Shown here in pieces: positions 8,568-16,920 of a DNA stretch of 64,000 bases. The stretch's first letter is position 1; each line of letters starts with the position of its first letter. Source of the stretch: Prescottella equi (lineage in GTDB: Bacteria; Actinomycetota; Actinomycetes; Mycobacteriales; Mycobacteriaceae); contig NZ_LWTX01000001.1 of the NCBI RefSeq assembly GCF_002094305.1, positions 992,001 through 1,056,000 of the forward strand. Reading direction: 5' to 3'. A program made the position numbers and the translations under genes. The notes under the pieces are model-generated. The model made no database searches and was not told the DNA's origin. It saw nothing but the letters and a program-made list of their open reading frames with translations.

Positions 8568-9623
8568 TCACGCCAGTGCCGAATACGCCCGGGGGATCGC
8601 CTTTTCCGTGCTTGCGTCGAACGCGGTGAACGGCGTGGCGTCGATGCCGCCGGCCGCACCGCGACGCCGTTTCCACGTGCCCACCACCCGGCCGTTCGCG
8701 ACGACGGTGGGGCTGAACATGCCGTTGTTTCCCGGTTGCAGCCGCGGCTGGAACGCGGGATCCACGGCGGCGCCGCGATCACGGTAACCGAGGATGAACT
8801 CGTCGAATCCGGGTAGCAGGAAGACCCCGCGCGCCTGTCGACGATGCGCCGCGAGCAGATCGGGCGTCGCCGGGTCGAGGTAGTAGTCGACCCCGTCGAC
8901 CACGATCCGTTCGAGACGCTCGGCCGCCGACGCCAGACCTGCACGTGCCTGCCGGACGGTCAGTTTCGTCCACCACACGAAGTCGTCCACCGTCGCCGGT
9001 CCGTGGCTGCGGAAGTACCGTAACGCCCACTCGCCGAGTGCCTCGTCACCGTCGAGTTCGCGTGAGCTGCCGATCCAGTCGTCGAACGACACCACCCGTT
9101 GTGTGCCGCCGTCGACCGGGCCCAGACACACCACTGCGGTGAGTGCCAGCGTCCACAACAGGTGCTGTCCGCGCTGGTTCGCCGTCGCGATCCCGGCCCG
9201 CTCCCAGGCCTGCATCAGTTCTGATCGCCCGAGGCCGCCGTCGGCGAGCGCCTCTCGTGCGATGGTGCCGGCGTGGTCGACCGCGGCGTCGTCGATGTCG
9301 AGGGCCCGGTGGCGGGCTCGTGCACTCGACAGCGTCCGCGCACCGGTGAGTGCGAGCATCCACCGCAGATCCTCCGCGGCGACGAAATGCAGCGTGCCCC
9401 GCATCGGCCATGAGCGCACCACCTCTGCGCTGTTCAGGGCGTCGAGCATCGACTTCCGGCCACCGCCCCCGGCCCTGGCGGCGATCGAGGTGATTGCTCC
9501 GGGGAAATCCTGCGCCTGCGCCGCGGTGAGCCAGCGCACGGCCTCCGCGGCCGAAGGGCAGGCAGGACCGGAGATCCGCTGCGCCACGAGGCGCATCAGA
9601 GCGAGCTCCCGGGGCGTCGTCAT
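8568..9623 (-). CDS. Winged-helix DNA-binding protein, AlkZ-like
   Basis: The 351-residue protein belongs to the HTH_42 (DUF1006) family, which includes AlkZ, a DNA glycosylase that unhooks interstrand crosslinks. WLTAAQAQDFPGAI carries the QxQ/D-type element near residue 35 that is catalytic in AlkZ. WPMRGTLHFVAAEDLRWML and the C-terminal PGFDEFILGYRDR are also family segments. Whether this copy is a glycosylase cannot be read from the sequence. It is convergent with the biotin operon and stands alone. Confidence 0.78.
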   Translation of the reverse strand: MTTPRELALMRLVAQRISGPACPSAAEAVRWLTAAQAQDFPGAITSIAARAGGGGRKSMLDALNSAEVVRSWPMRGTLHFVAAEDLRWMLALTGARTLSSARARHRALDIDDAAVDHAGTIAREALADGGLGRSELMQAWERAGIATANQRGQHLLWTLALTAVVCLGPVDGGTQRVVSFDDWIGSSRELDGDEALGEWALRYFRSHGPATVDDFVWWTKLTVRQARAGLASAAERLERIVVDGVDYYLDPATPDLLAAHRRQARGVFLLPGFDEFILGYRDRGAAVDPAFQPRLQPGNNGMFSPTVVANGRVVGTWKRRRGAAGGIDATPFTAFDASTEKAIPRAYSALA

Positions 9624-9700
9624 GGAACGAATGTAGTGCCACAGCCCGACAAGTCGCGGCGCCGAGCACGCGGGATTCGACGGTCGTAGGCTCCGACCGT

Positions 9701-10057
9701 GATGTCGACGCGGAGCGCGACTATCACGTTTCTCTCGCTGCGGCGCAGTGGACGTTGACCGTCCCGCTGCTCTCGGGTGCCGTGAGCACGCCGATCCTCA
9801 GTCGGCTCGGGTCGGGCCCGCGTCGTCGTGCGGTGGTGATCTGGACGCTGACGATTGTCGCCGCGGGCGGCGCGCTGACGGCGCTTCCGGTGCCGTTCCC
9901 GGTCCTGTTGATCGGGCGCGCGGCGCAGGGGGCGGGACTCGGACTCGCGGCGCTGATGATGGCCGTGGCTCGGGAACACCTTTCCGAACGTCGATCTGCA
10001 CGTGCAATCGCGCTGCTGTCGGTGGCCGTTTTCCGCTGCTCGGATGCCGACCGCTGA
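9701..10057 (+). pseudogene. Remnant of an MFS transporter (internal fragment)
   Basis: The frame reads DYHVSLAAAQWTLTVPLLSG, then STPILSRLGSGPRRRAVV, then LIGRAAQGAGLGLAALMM and ARAIALLSVAV. This is helix 2 to helix 4 of a drug-type MFS permease, including the loop GPRRR after helix 2. The first helix is missing, no start codon lies in a proper place, and the frame stops right after helix 4. The following 150 bp to 10209 show no continuation in any frame. A decayed gene or deletion scar is the simplest reading. Confidence 0.6.
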
Positions 10058-10209
10058 CCGTGTTCACGACCGTCGGGCTCGCCGGTGAAGCTTCGTGCAT
10101 CCCGGTGCTTGCGGCGACCGAGGCGCTCGAACTCGCCTCCAACGGTGTCGACGGGCGGCAGCCGATCGCGCTCGTCGTTCGAAATAGTGTGTCGTCGAAT
10201 TGATTCCGA

Positions 10210-11814
10210 TCAGAACGGCGGCGAATCGTCAGCAGTTGCGGACAGCGATGTTTCGGGCTCGATCGTCGTCCGTGAACTGCCGTGGCGCGGGGTGTGCCCG
10301 CGGCGCCGGCGTTGTCGAGGCGGGATGTGGACGTCGAGGAGGTAGTCGAGATCGAGTTCGGCGCGTGAGTAGTTCAACGCCGCCACGGTGGCACTGTCGG
10401 TGACTCTGTCCAGGAGTTCGGCGCTGATTCCTGCAGAGATCTCGCGCAGGCCTGTATCGGTGAACGGCCCATAGGGTTCGGTGACGACGGGCCGCCCCGA
10501 GGGACCCGACCATTCCAACCTTCCGCCGCCGATCTGCCGGACGGCCCAGTGGCCGAGTGTTTTCAGCCGATGGTGTTTGCGACACAAGCACGCGAGGTTC
10601 GCTTCGGTAGTGGGTCCACCGCGTGCGGGTTCGTCGTGATCGAACGCGACCGTGTGGTCGATATCGCACGCACTGGCTTGGACGGTGCAGTTCGGGAAAC
10701 GACACCCGCCGTCCCGGATCCGCACGGTCTCCGCAAGCTGGCGGCTAGGTCGGTATGTGCGTTCGCGAAGGCGCACCGCGACATCGGCGGGTGCCTGTCG
10801 CGGCGGCGGAAGTGGGGAGCCGACACCGACGACCGGGCCTGTCGAACAGGCTGTCGCTGATGCGACCCGATCGCGATCGCGATCGGTGAGGGTGAGCACC
10901 CGTTTCCATGTGCCGTCCGCAGCGAGATCCCGCGCCAGATCGGCGTCGATGGGGCCGTGGCCGAACAGGTAGCCGGGGGCGTCGTCGAGCCCGAGCAGTG
11001 TCGACGCGTCGACGCCGACCAGGACCTGCACCGAGACGCCCGAACGGGCGGGGGGATCGTCACGCGTGGGAAAGCGCGCGTGGGTGGCGCAGTCGTCGCG
11101 CCCGCAAGTGCAGTCGAGGTGTGTGTGCCCCGAAGCGAGCGCGACCAATGCGTCGGCGCGTCGCTGCGCATCGGTGCGCGGATCCTTGGCGCACACGTCG
11201 AAACACATCGCCCGGAGCCGACCGGCCAGGATCCGGCCACCCGCGGCGGGCAGCAGACCGTCGACCTCGGCCATCCCATCGTCACGGGCGATGACGCGCG
11301 CGTCGCGATCCGCGGTGGCGCGCCTCCGGCGTTCGCGTGCACCCTCCGGATCCAGGCGGGCGATCAGGCGTCGTCCCTGATTCCTCAGCCGGGTGGTACT
11401 CGTCCGGTCGGCACCGTCGAGTAGTCGTTCCTCGATCTCGGCGAGCACCTCGTCGGAGACCTTCGCGAGGATCTCGGCTAGGGCATGTGCTTTCGCGAGG
11501 TCGATCCGCCCGGTAGCGAACGCCGCTCGGACCCGGCTCAGCCGCCACCGCAGATCGCAGCCGAGGCCGATCATCCGCTGCGCCGCCGACTCCGTCAGCC
11601 CGAGAATCCCGGCGACTTCGACGTGAGCGAATTCGCCGTGACGTGCTTCGTTCCGGCCCGCCCGGGCGTCCTCCTCGCACCGGACCACGAACAGATCGGT
11701 CACCGACTCGATCTCGAGGTACTGCTCCCGTGCGATCCGGGCATGCCGGGCGGTGAGCAGCTCGGCGGCGTCAGCCGCTTCCACGCCTCCACTCGCACCA
11801 CCCGCTTCGAACAT
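10210..11814 (-). CDS. DUF222 / HNH endonuclease domain protein (13E12 family)
   Basis: An N-terminal DUF222 region (about residues 1-350; ATGRIDLAKAHALAEIL, ARLDPEGARERRRRA) leads into an HNH nuclease motif: CRFPNCTVQASACDIDHTV, then ANLACLCRKHHRLKTLGHW. This is the 13E12-repeat family, multicopy in mycobacteria and rhodococci and of unknown role. ATG 11814 was preferred; a TTG at 11844 would add 10 residues. No integrase or repeat boundary is visible here, so I do not call it part of a mobile element. Recombination between copies is a known concern for this family. Confidence 0.85.
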   Translation of the reverse strand: MFEAGGASGGVEAADAAELLTARHARIAREQYLEIESVTDLFVVRCEEDARAGRNEARHGEFAHVEVAGILGLTESAAQRMIGLGCDLRWRLSRVRAAFATGRIDLAKAHALAEILAKVSDEVLAEIEERLLDGADRTSTTRLRNQGRRLIARLDPEGARERRRRATADRDARVIARDDGMAEVDGLLPAAGGRILAGRLRAMCFDVCAKDPRTDAQRRADALVALASGHTHLDCTCGRDDCATHARFPTRDDPPARSGVSVQVLVGVDASTLLGLDDAPGYLFGHGPIDADLARDLAADGTWKRVLTLTDRDRDRVASATACSTGPVVGVGSPLPPPRQAPADVAVRLRERTYRPSRQLAETVRIRDGGCRFPNCTVQASACDIDHTVAFDHDEPARGGPTTEANLACLCRKHHRLKTLGHWAVRQIGGGRLEWSGPSGRPVVTEPYGPFTDTGLREISAGISAELLDRVTDSATVAALNYSRAELDLDYLLDVHIPPRQRRRRGHTPRHGSSRTTIEPETSLSATADDSPPF

Positions 11815-11856
11815 AGTTTCGAGTGTAATCGGACGTGCCGACAAAGGGGGGCGAAC

Positions 11857-12591
11857 TCAGACCGGGGGACGAAGCGCCGCGAATTCGTCGGTCACCCGCA
11901 GTTGCGACTCGGTGAAGCGGTAGAGCGCTGCGGGTCTGCCGCCGGTGCGCCCCGATCGGGCGGTGTTGCCGGTGGCGGTGATGACGCCGCGTCGGGTCAG
12001 GACTCGCTGCAGGTTCGTCGTATCCACCTGGTAACCGAGAGCGGCGCAATAGATTTCGCGCAGGGTCGACATCGTGAACTCGTCGGGCGCCAGGGCGAAC
12101 GCGATGTTGGTGTACGACAGTTTCGCGGCCAACCGCGTGCGCGCGTGCTCGACCACCGTCCCGTGGTCGAAGGACATCTCCGGAAGCGCGGAGACCGGGT
12201 GCCAGGCCGTGTCCGCCGGGAGTTGTGGATCGGCGGGGAGGGGGACCAGGCCCAGGTAGGTGGAGGCGATTCGGCGGTCGCCGGGGACGCGGTGGGGATC
12301 GCTGAAGACCGACAATTGCTCGAGGTGGGCCACCTCGCGGACGTCGACCTTCTCGGCCAACTGTCTACGGGCCGAGGTTTTCAGGTCCTCGTCGATGCGG
12401 AGTGTCCCGCCGGGCAGCGACCATGTGCCTTTCTGGGGATCGAGAGCGCGCTGCCACAGCAGCACCATCAGTTCGTCGCCGCGGCACCCGTTGGGGCCGT
12501 GATGGCCGTCACCTGCGGAGATGGTCTCGGTGGCGGGCCGAACCTGGAACACCGCGGTGAGCACTTCGTGGACGGTGCTACTATGTGGCAT
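11857..12591 (-). CDS. nrtR: NrtR-type Nudix transcriptional regulator of NAD genes
   Basis: The 244-residue protein has an N-terminal Nudix-fold domain ([21 protein letters not shown], followed by LAEKVDV; the motif resembles the Nudix box but lacks its REUXEE glutamates, as in ADP-ribose sensors) and a C-terminal winged helix ([26 protein letters not shown]). NrtR/NdnR proteins repress NAD synthesis genes and are released by ADP-ribose. It is divergent from nadABC, and a perfect palindrome starts one base upstream of its ATG. M. tuberculosis has a Nudix-type gene, Rv1593c, in the same place (from memory). Confidence 0.85.
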   Translation of the reverse strand: MPHSSTVHEVLTAVFQVRPATETISAGDGHHGPNGCRGDELMVLLWQRALDPQKGTWSLPGGTLRIDEDLKTSARRQLAEKVDVREVAHLEQLSVFSDPHRVPGDRRIASTYLGLVPLPADPQLPADTAWHPVSALPEMSFDHGTVVEHARTRLAAKLSYTNIAFALAPDEFTMSTLREIYCAALGYQVDTTNLQRVLTRRGVITATGNTARSGRTGGRPAALYRFTESQLRVTDEFAALRPPV

Positions 12592-12614
12592 GTTTTCGAT
12601 CCTAAGTCGAAAAC
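12592..12614. promoter_or_regulatory. Probable NrtR operator (23-bp palindrome)
   Basis: GTTTTCGA (12592-12599) and TCGAAAAC (12607-12614) form a perfect inverted repeat with a 7-bp centre. It starts directly at the nrtR start codon and lies 80 bp before nadA. A bound regulator would block its own transcript and probably act on nadA. Identity with any published NrtR site was not checked. Confidence 0.65.
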
Positions 12615-12694
12615 CTCGATTTCGGAAATTCGGGCCAGCCCGCCCGGGTTGTAGTGACGGAGCCGTCGAACAGGCTTCGAAAGAAGGAGTGGCC

Positions 12695-13726
12695 ATGACC
12701 TCGACGATGTGGGCGGGTGCGGGACAGATCGTGGACGGCCCCGGTGGGTACACCGGTGTCGAGGGCGGGCCCGAGTGGGCTGCCGAGGTGCGCCGTCTGG
12801 CGAAGGCGCGCAACGCCACGATCCTGGCGCACAATTACCAGCTGCCCGAGATCCAGGACGTGGCCGACCACGTCGGTGACTCGCTGGCGCTCTCGCGGAT
12901 CGCCGCCGAAGCGGAAGAGGGCACGATCGTCTTCTGCGGCGTCCACTTCATGGCCGAGACCGCCAAGATCCTGAGCCCGGAGAAGACCGTGCTGATCCCG
13001 GACGAGCGGGCCGGCTGCTCGCTCGCCGACTCGATCACCGCCGAGCAGCTCCGGGAGTGGAAGGCCGAGCACCCCGACGCACTGGTGGTGTCCTACGTCA
13101 ACACCACCGCAGAGGTGAAGGGCCTGACCGACATCTGCTGCACGTCGTCCAACGCCGTCGACGTCGTCGCCTCGATCGATCCCGACCGCGAGGTGCTGTT
13201 CCTGCCGGACCAGTTCCTCGGCGCCCACGTCAAGCGGGTGACCGGCCGCGAGAACATGCACATCTGGGCGGGGGAGTGCCACGTCCACGCCGGCATCAAC
13301 GGTGACGAGCTCACCGCGAAGTCCAAGAGTCACCCGGACGCCGAGCTGTTCGTGCATCCCGAGTGCGGCTGCGCCACGTCCGCGCTCTACCTCGCGGGCG
13401 AGGGCTTCGTCCCCGAGGACAAGGTCAAGATCCTCTCGACCGGCGGCATGCTCGACGCTGCCCGTGAGACCGGCGCCAAGCAGGTTCTCGTCGCCACCGA
13501 GGTCGGCATGCTGCACCAGCTGCGCAAGGCCGCGCCGGGCGTGGACTTCCAGGCCGTCAATGACCGTGCTTCGTGCCCGTACATGAAGATGATCACCCCG
13601 GCCGCGTTGCTGCGCTGCCTCGTCGAGGGTAAGGACGAGGTCCACGTCGCCCCCGATGTGGCCGAGCGGGCGCGAAAGTCCGTGCAGCGCATGATCGAGA
13701 TCGGGAACCCCGGCGGCGGGGAGTAA
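12695..13726 (+). CDS. nadA: Quinolinate synthase
   Basis: NadA condenses iminoaspartate with dihydroxyacetone phosphate to quinolinate using a [4Fe-4S] cluster. Of the 343 residues, [38 protein letters not shown] and ASCPYMKM are family segments; the cysteines in the last three are the likely cluster ligands. The ATG at 12695 has AGAAGGAG just upstream. Its stop codon overlaps the nadB start by one base (TAATG), so nadABC is one unit. Confidence 0.96.
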   Translation: MTSTMWAGAGQIVDGPGGYTGVEGGPEWAAEVRRLAKARNATILAHNYQLPEIQDVADHVGDSLALSRIAAEAEEGTIVFCGVHFMAETAKILSPEKTVLIPDERAGCSLADSITAEQLREWKAEHPDALVVSYVNTTAEVKGLTDICCTSSNAVDVVASIDPDREVLFLPDQFLGAHVKRVTGRENMHIWAGECHVHAGINGDELTAKSKSHPDAELFVHPECGCATSALYLAGEGFVPEDKVKILSTGGMLDAARETGAKQVLVATEVGMLHQLRKAAPGVDFQAVNDRASCPYMKMITPAALLRCLVEGKDEVHVAPDVAERARKSVQRMIEIGNPGGGE

Positions 13727-15303
13727 TGGTCGCCGGTCCCGGGGGTGACGGCGTCGTGTGGGAGGCGCGCGCCGATGTCGTGGTCGTCGGGGGAGGGGTC
13801 GCGGGGCTGACGGCCGCGCGGGTGGCCGCAGAACGCGGTCTGCAGGTTCTCGTGGTGAGCAAGGGCGGGCCCACCGACACCGCGACGCAGTACGCGCAAG
13901 GTGGCATCGCCGTGGTCGGCGATCCGCGGACCGACTCGGTCGACTCGCACACCGGCGACACCTGCGTCGCGGGCGTCGGACTGTGCGACGAGGCCGCCGT
14001 CCGGTCGATCGTGTCCGCCGGCCGGGAGGCGTTCGCCGCGCTGACCGCGCTGGGCGCCGTCTTCGACGTCGGAGCCGACGGCACCGTGGCCCGCACCCGC
14101 GAGGGTGGGCACAGTACGCGGCGCATCGTGCACGCCGGCGGCGACGCAACGGGTGCCGAGGTGCAGCGTGCGCTGAACGCGGCCGGGATGCCGGTGCTCT
14201 TCGGTGCGGCCGCCGCGCGCGTGACCACCGACCCGCACGGGGTGACCGGCCTGATCGTGTTGTCGGACAAGGGGCTCGGTGTCATCCACACGCCGTCCGT
14301 GGTGCTGGCGACCGGCGGACTCGGGCAGTTGTACTCGTGCAGTACCAATCCGCCCGGCGCCACCGGGGACGGTATCGCGCTGGCGCTCGAGGCCGGCGCG
14401 CCCGTGGCCGACCTCGAGTTCGTGCAGTTCCACCCCACCGTGCTGTTCGCGCCCGGCGGGGTGGGACGGCGGCCCCTCATCAGTGAGGCGGTGCGCGGCG
14501 AGGGTGCCCGGCTCGTCGATGCGGAGGGCCGGTCGGTCACCGACGGCGTGCACACGCAGGGTGACCTCGCGCCACGCGACGTGGTCTCGCGTGCGATCGC
14601 GCAGCGTTTGCGGGACACCGGAACCGACCACGTCTATCTCGATGCCCGACACCTGACGAATTTCGCGTCGCGGTTCCCGACCGTGACCGCCTCGTGCCTG
14701 GCGGCCGGCATCGACCCGAGCCGACAGTTGATCCCCGTCGCCCCAGCCGCGCACTACTCGTGTGGCGGCGTCGTCACCGATGTGCACGGGCGGACGGAGG
14801 TGCCCGGACTGTTCGCGGCGGGTGAGGTTGCCCGTACCGGTCTGCACGGCGCCAATCGTCTGGCGTCGAACAGTCTCCTCGAGGGGCTCGTGGTGGGCGA
14901 GCGCGTCGGGCACGCGGCCGCCGAACGTGCCGACCTGAGGGTCGAGGCGACCGATCTGCTGCTGCCGTTCCGGCGGCGGGCGCCCCGCGAAACGGTGCAG
15001 ACGCTCATGACGGCGCATGCCTCGGTGGTCCGGGATGGAGATGGGCTCGCCTCCGCCGCAAGCGAATTGGGTCGCAGCGGCGTAGCGGTCGCGGGCATTG
15101 GAGCGGCACTCGAGGACACCTCGCTCACGGTCGCGGCGTCGGCGCTCGTGATGGCGGCCCTCGCTCGCCGGGAGAGCCGCGGCTGCCACACCCGCACCGA
15201 CTACCCGGACACGACCGACGCGTTCCGACGCAGCATCGAGGTGCGAATCGGTCGCGACGGTGAACTCGAAGTACCCGAACTGGAATCGACAGGAGCACGA
15301 TGA
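13726..15303 (+). CDS. nadB: L-aspartate oxidase
   Basis: This FAD flavoprotein (525 residues) oxidises L-aspartate to iminoaspartate for NadA. It begins with a dinucleotide-binding VVVGGGVAGLTAARVAAERG and has GGLGQLYSCSTNPPGATGDG, VQFHPTVLF, GDLAPRDVVSRAI and the C-terminal FAD segment HGANRLASNSLLEGLV. It is somewhat divergent near the C terminus, where the usual long helical arm is short but present. It starts within the nadA stop codon and overlaps nadC by 4 nt. Confidence 0.95.
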   Translation: MVAGPGGDGVVWEARADVVVVGGGVAGLTAARVAAERGLQVLVVSKGGPTDTATQYAQGGIAVVGDPRTDSVDSHTGDTCVAGVGLCDEAAVRSIVSAGREAFAALTALGAVFDVGADGTVARTREGGHSTRRIVHAGGDATGAEVQRALNAAGMPVLFGAAAARVTTDPHGVTGLIVLSDKGLGVIHTPSVVLATGGLGQLYSCSTNPPGATGDGIALALEAGAPVADLEFVQFHPTVLFAPGGVGRRPLISEAVRGEGARLVDAEGRSVTDGVHTQGDLAPRDVVSRAIAQRLRDTGTDHVYLDARHLTNFASRFPTVTASCLAAGIDPSRQLIPVAPAAHYSCGGVVTDVHGRTEVPGLFAAGEVARTGLHGANRLASNSLLEGLVVGERVGHAAAERADLRVEATDLLLPFRRRAPRETVQTLMTAHASVVRDGDGLASAASELGRSGVAVAGIGAALEDTSLTVAASALVMAALARRESRGCHTRTDYPDTTDAFRRSIEVRIGRDGELEVPELESTGAR

Positions 15304-16160
15304 GCACGCTGGACCGACTCGATCCGCAGGAGACGCTCGCGCTGGTGCGCACCGCGCTCGACGAGGATCTGCGCTACGGACCCGACATCACTTCGGTCGC
15401 GACGGTGCCGGAGGGTGCCGTGGCGAAAGCTGCCGTCGTGACGCGTTCGGTCGGCACCGTCGCGGGCGTCGACGTGGGACTGCTCGTACTCGACGAGGTG
15501 ATCGGCGCCGGCAACTACGAGGTACTCGACCGCGTCGCGGACGGCACCCGGGTGCAGCCCGGCGACGCCGTGCTCACCGTGAACGCGCCCACGCGAGGGC
15601 TGCTCACCGCCGAGCGGACGATGTTGAACCTCATGTGCCACCTGTCCGGCATCGCGACCGCGACGTCCGCGTGGGTGGACGCCGTGGCCGGTACGGAGTG
15701 CAAGATCCGGGACAGCCGCAAGACGCTGCCCGGCATGCGCGGGCTGCAGAAGTACGCGGTGCGGGTGGGTGGAGGTGTGAACCATCGGATGGGTCTCGGT
15801 GACGCGGCGCTCATCAAGGACAACCACGTCGCCGCGGCAGGCTCTGTGGTCTCCGCTCTGCGCGCGGTACGCGCCGTCGCACCGGGCATCGAGTGCGAGG
15901 TGGAGGTCGACGACCTCACCCAGCTCGACGAGGTGCTGGCCGAGGGTGTCGAACTCGTTCTGCTGGACAACTTTCCGCTGTGGCAGACGCAGGTGGCCGT
16001 GCAGCGCCGGGACACCGTCTCGCCCTCGACGAAACTCGAGTCGTCGGGCGGGCTCACGATCGACGTCGCTTCGGACTACGCGGCGACCGGTGTCGACTAT
16101 CTCGCGGTCGGCGCGTTGACTCACTCGGTCAGCGTGCTGGACCTCGGTCTGGACATGTAG
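15300..16160 (+). CDS. nadC: Quinolinate phosphoribosyltransferase
   Basis: NadC (286 residues) turns quinolinate and PRPP into nicotinate mononucleotide, the third de novo NAD step. DSRKTLPGMRGLQKYAV, GGGVNHRMGLGDAALIKDNH and ECEVEVDDL are substrate-binding segments of the family, and LESSGGLTID closes the barrel. The ATG overlaps the nadB stop (ATGA). Confidence 0.96.
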   Translation: MSTLDRLDPQETLALVRTALDEDLRYGPDITSVATVPEGAVAKAAVVTRSVGTVAGVDVGLLVLDEVIGAGNYEVLDRVADGTRVQPGDAVLTVNAPTRGLLTAERTMLNLMCHLSGIATATSAWVDAVAGTECKIRDSRKTLPGMRGLQKYAVRVGGGVNHRMGLGDAALIKDNHVAAAGSVVSALRAVRAVAPGIECEVEVDDLTQLDEVLAEGVELVLLDNFPLWQTQVAVQRRDTVSPSTKLESSGGLTIDVASDYAATGVDYLAVGALTHSVSVLDLGLDM

Positions 16161-16166
16161 CCCGCC

Positions 16167-16781
16167 GTGTCGCACGTGATGCTGCTGCTCGCGCACCCAC
16201 GCCCGGACAGCTACTGCCATGCGATCGCGGACCGGATCCGGACGGTGTTGACCGACGCGGGGGCGGACGTCCGGTTCCACGACCTGTACGCGGAGCAGTT
16301 CGATCCGATCGTCTCGGCCGAGGAGGCATACACCACCGGCGAGTCGGTCGAGGCGTACCTGGCGCGTGAGTCCGACACCGTCGTCGGGCGGCACCGCGCC
16401 GAACTGCGGGAGGCCCGGGGTCTCGTCGTCGTCCACCCGAATTGGTGGGGCAAGCCGCCCGCGATACTCGCCGGCTGGATGGACCGCGTCGTGGTCCCGG
16501 GCGTCGCCTACCGTCTGCCCGACGCGACCGGTGAGCCCGAGAGCCTCGTCACGATCGAGCGGATGCTCGTGGTGAACACCTCGGACACCACCGCCGAACG
16601 TGAGGAGGCGGTGTTCGGGGATCCCCTCGAAGCGATCTGGGGACGGTGTCTCGCCCCGTATCTCGACGGCCCGTCCTTCGTACGCCACGTCCTCAGGCCG
16701 GTGACCGATGCGACACCGAAGCAGCGGAGGGTCTGGCTCGACGATGTCGCGGAGACGACTCTGACTCTGTTCGAGCGCTGA
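16167..16781 (+). CDS. NAD(P)H-dependent flavin oxidoreductase (NQO1/MdaB-like)
   Basis: A 204-residue flavodoxin-fold protein: MLLLAHPRPDSYCHAIADRI is the phosphate loop, FHDLYAEQFDP and VVHPNWWGKPPAILAGWMDR are flavin and NAD(P)H-binding segments of the quinone reductase family. It starts with GTG 6 nt after nadC, so it is cotranscribed with NAD synthesis. Such enzymes transfer hydride to quinones or nitro compounds; the real substrate is unknown. Its link to nadABC may simply be shared transcription. Confidence 0.83.
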   Translation: MSHVMLLLAHPRPDSYCHAIADRIRTVLTDAGADVRFHDLYAEQFDPIVSAEEAYTTGESVEAYLARESDTVVGRHRAELREARGLVVVHPNWWGKPPAILAGWMDRVVVPGVAYRLPDATGEPESLVTIERMLVVNTSDTTAEREEAVFGDPLEAIWGRCLAPYLDGPSFVRHVLRPVTDATPKQRRVWLDDVAETTLTLFER

Positions 16782-16792
16782 ATTCTATTGAG

Positions 16793-16810
16793 TACCTGGA
16801 GTTACAGGTA
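16793..16810. promoter_or_regulatory. Inverted repeat in the leader of the LuxR gene
   Basis: TACCTG (16793-16798) and CAGGTA (16805-16810) flank a 6-bp centre, about 110 bp before the LuxR-family start. An 18-bp dyad is the size bound by a LuxR-type dimer, so autoregulation is possible. This is inference from position only. Confidence 0.35.
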
Positions 16811-16920
16811 TATGGTGCGGCCTCGCTCACAGTTGATCTTGAACCTTCCTTAGCCGGTCGAAATGTCTGATAAGACTCAGTGGGTCGGGGAGTCCATACA
16901 GGGATCGGCGGAGGAGTCAT

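Noticed and set aside
10210-11814. DUF222/HNH gene as part of an intron or transposon
   Set aside because: No reverse transcriptase, transposase, terminal repeats or target duplication seen.
13387-15189. 600-codon minus-strand frame opposite nadA-nadB
   Set aside because: No motifs; nadA and nadB are certain on the plus strand.
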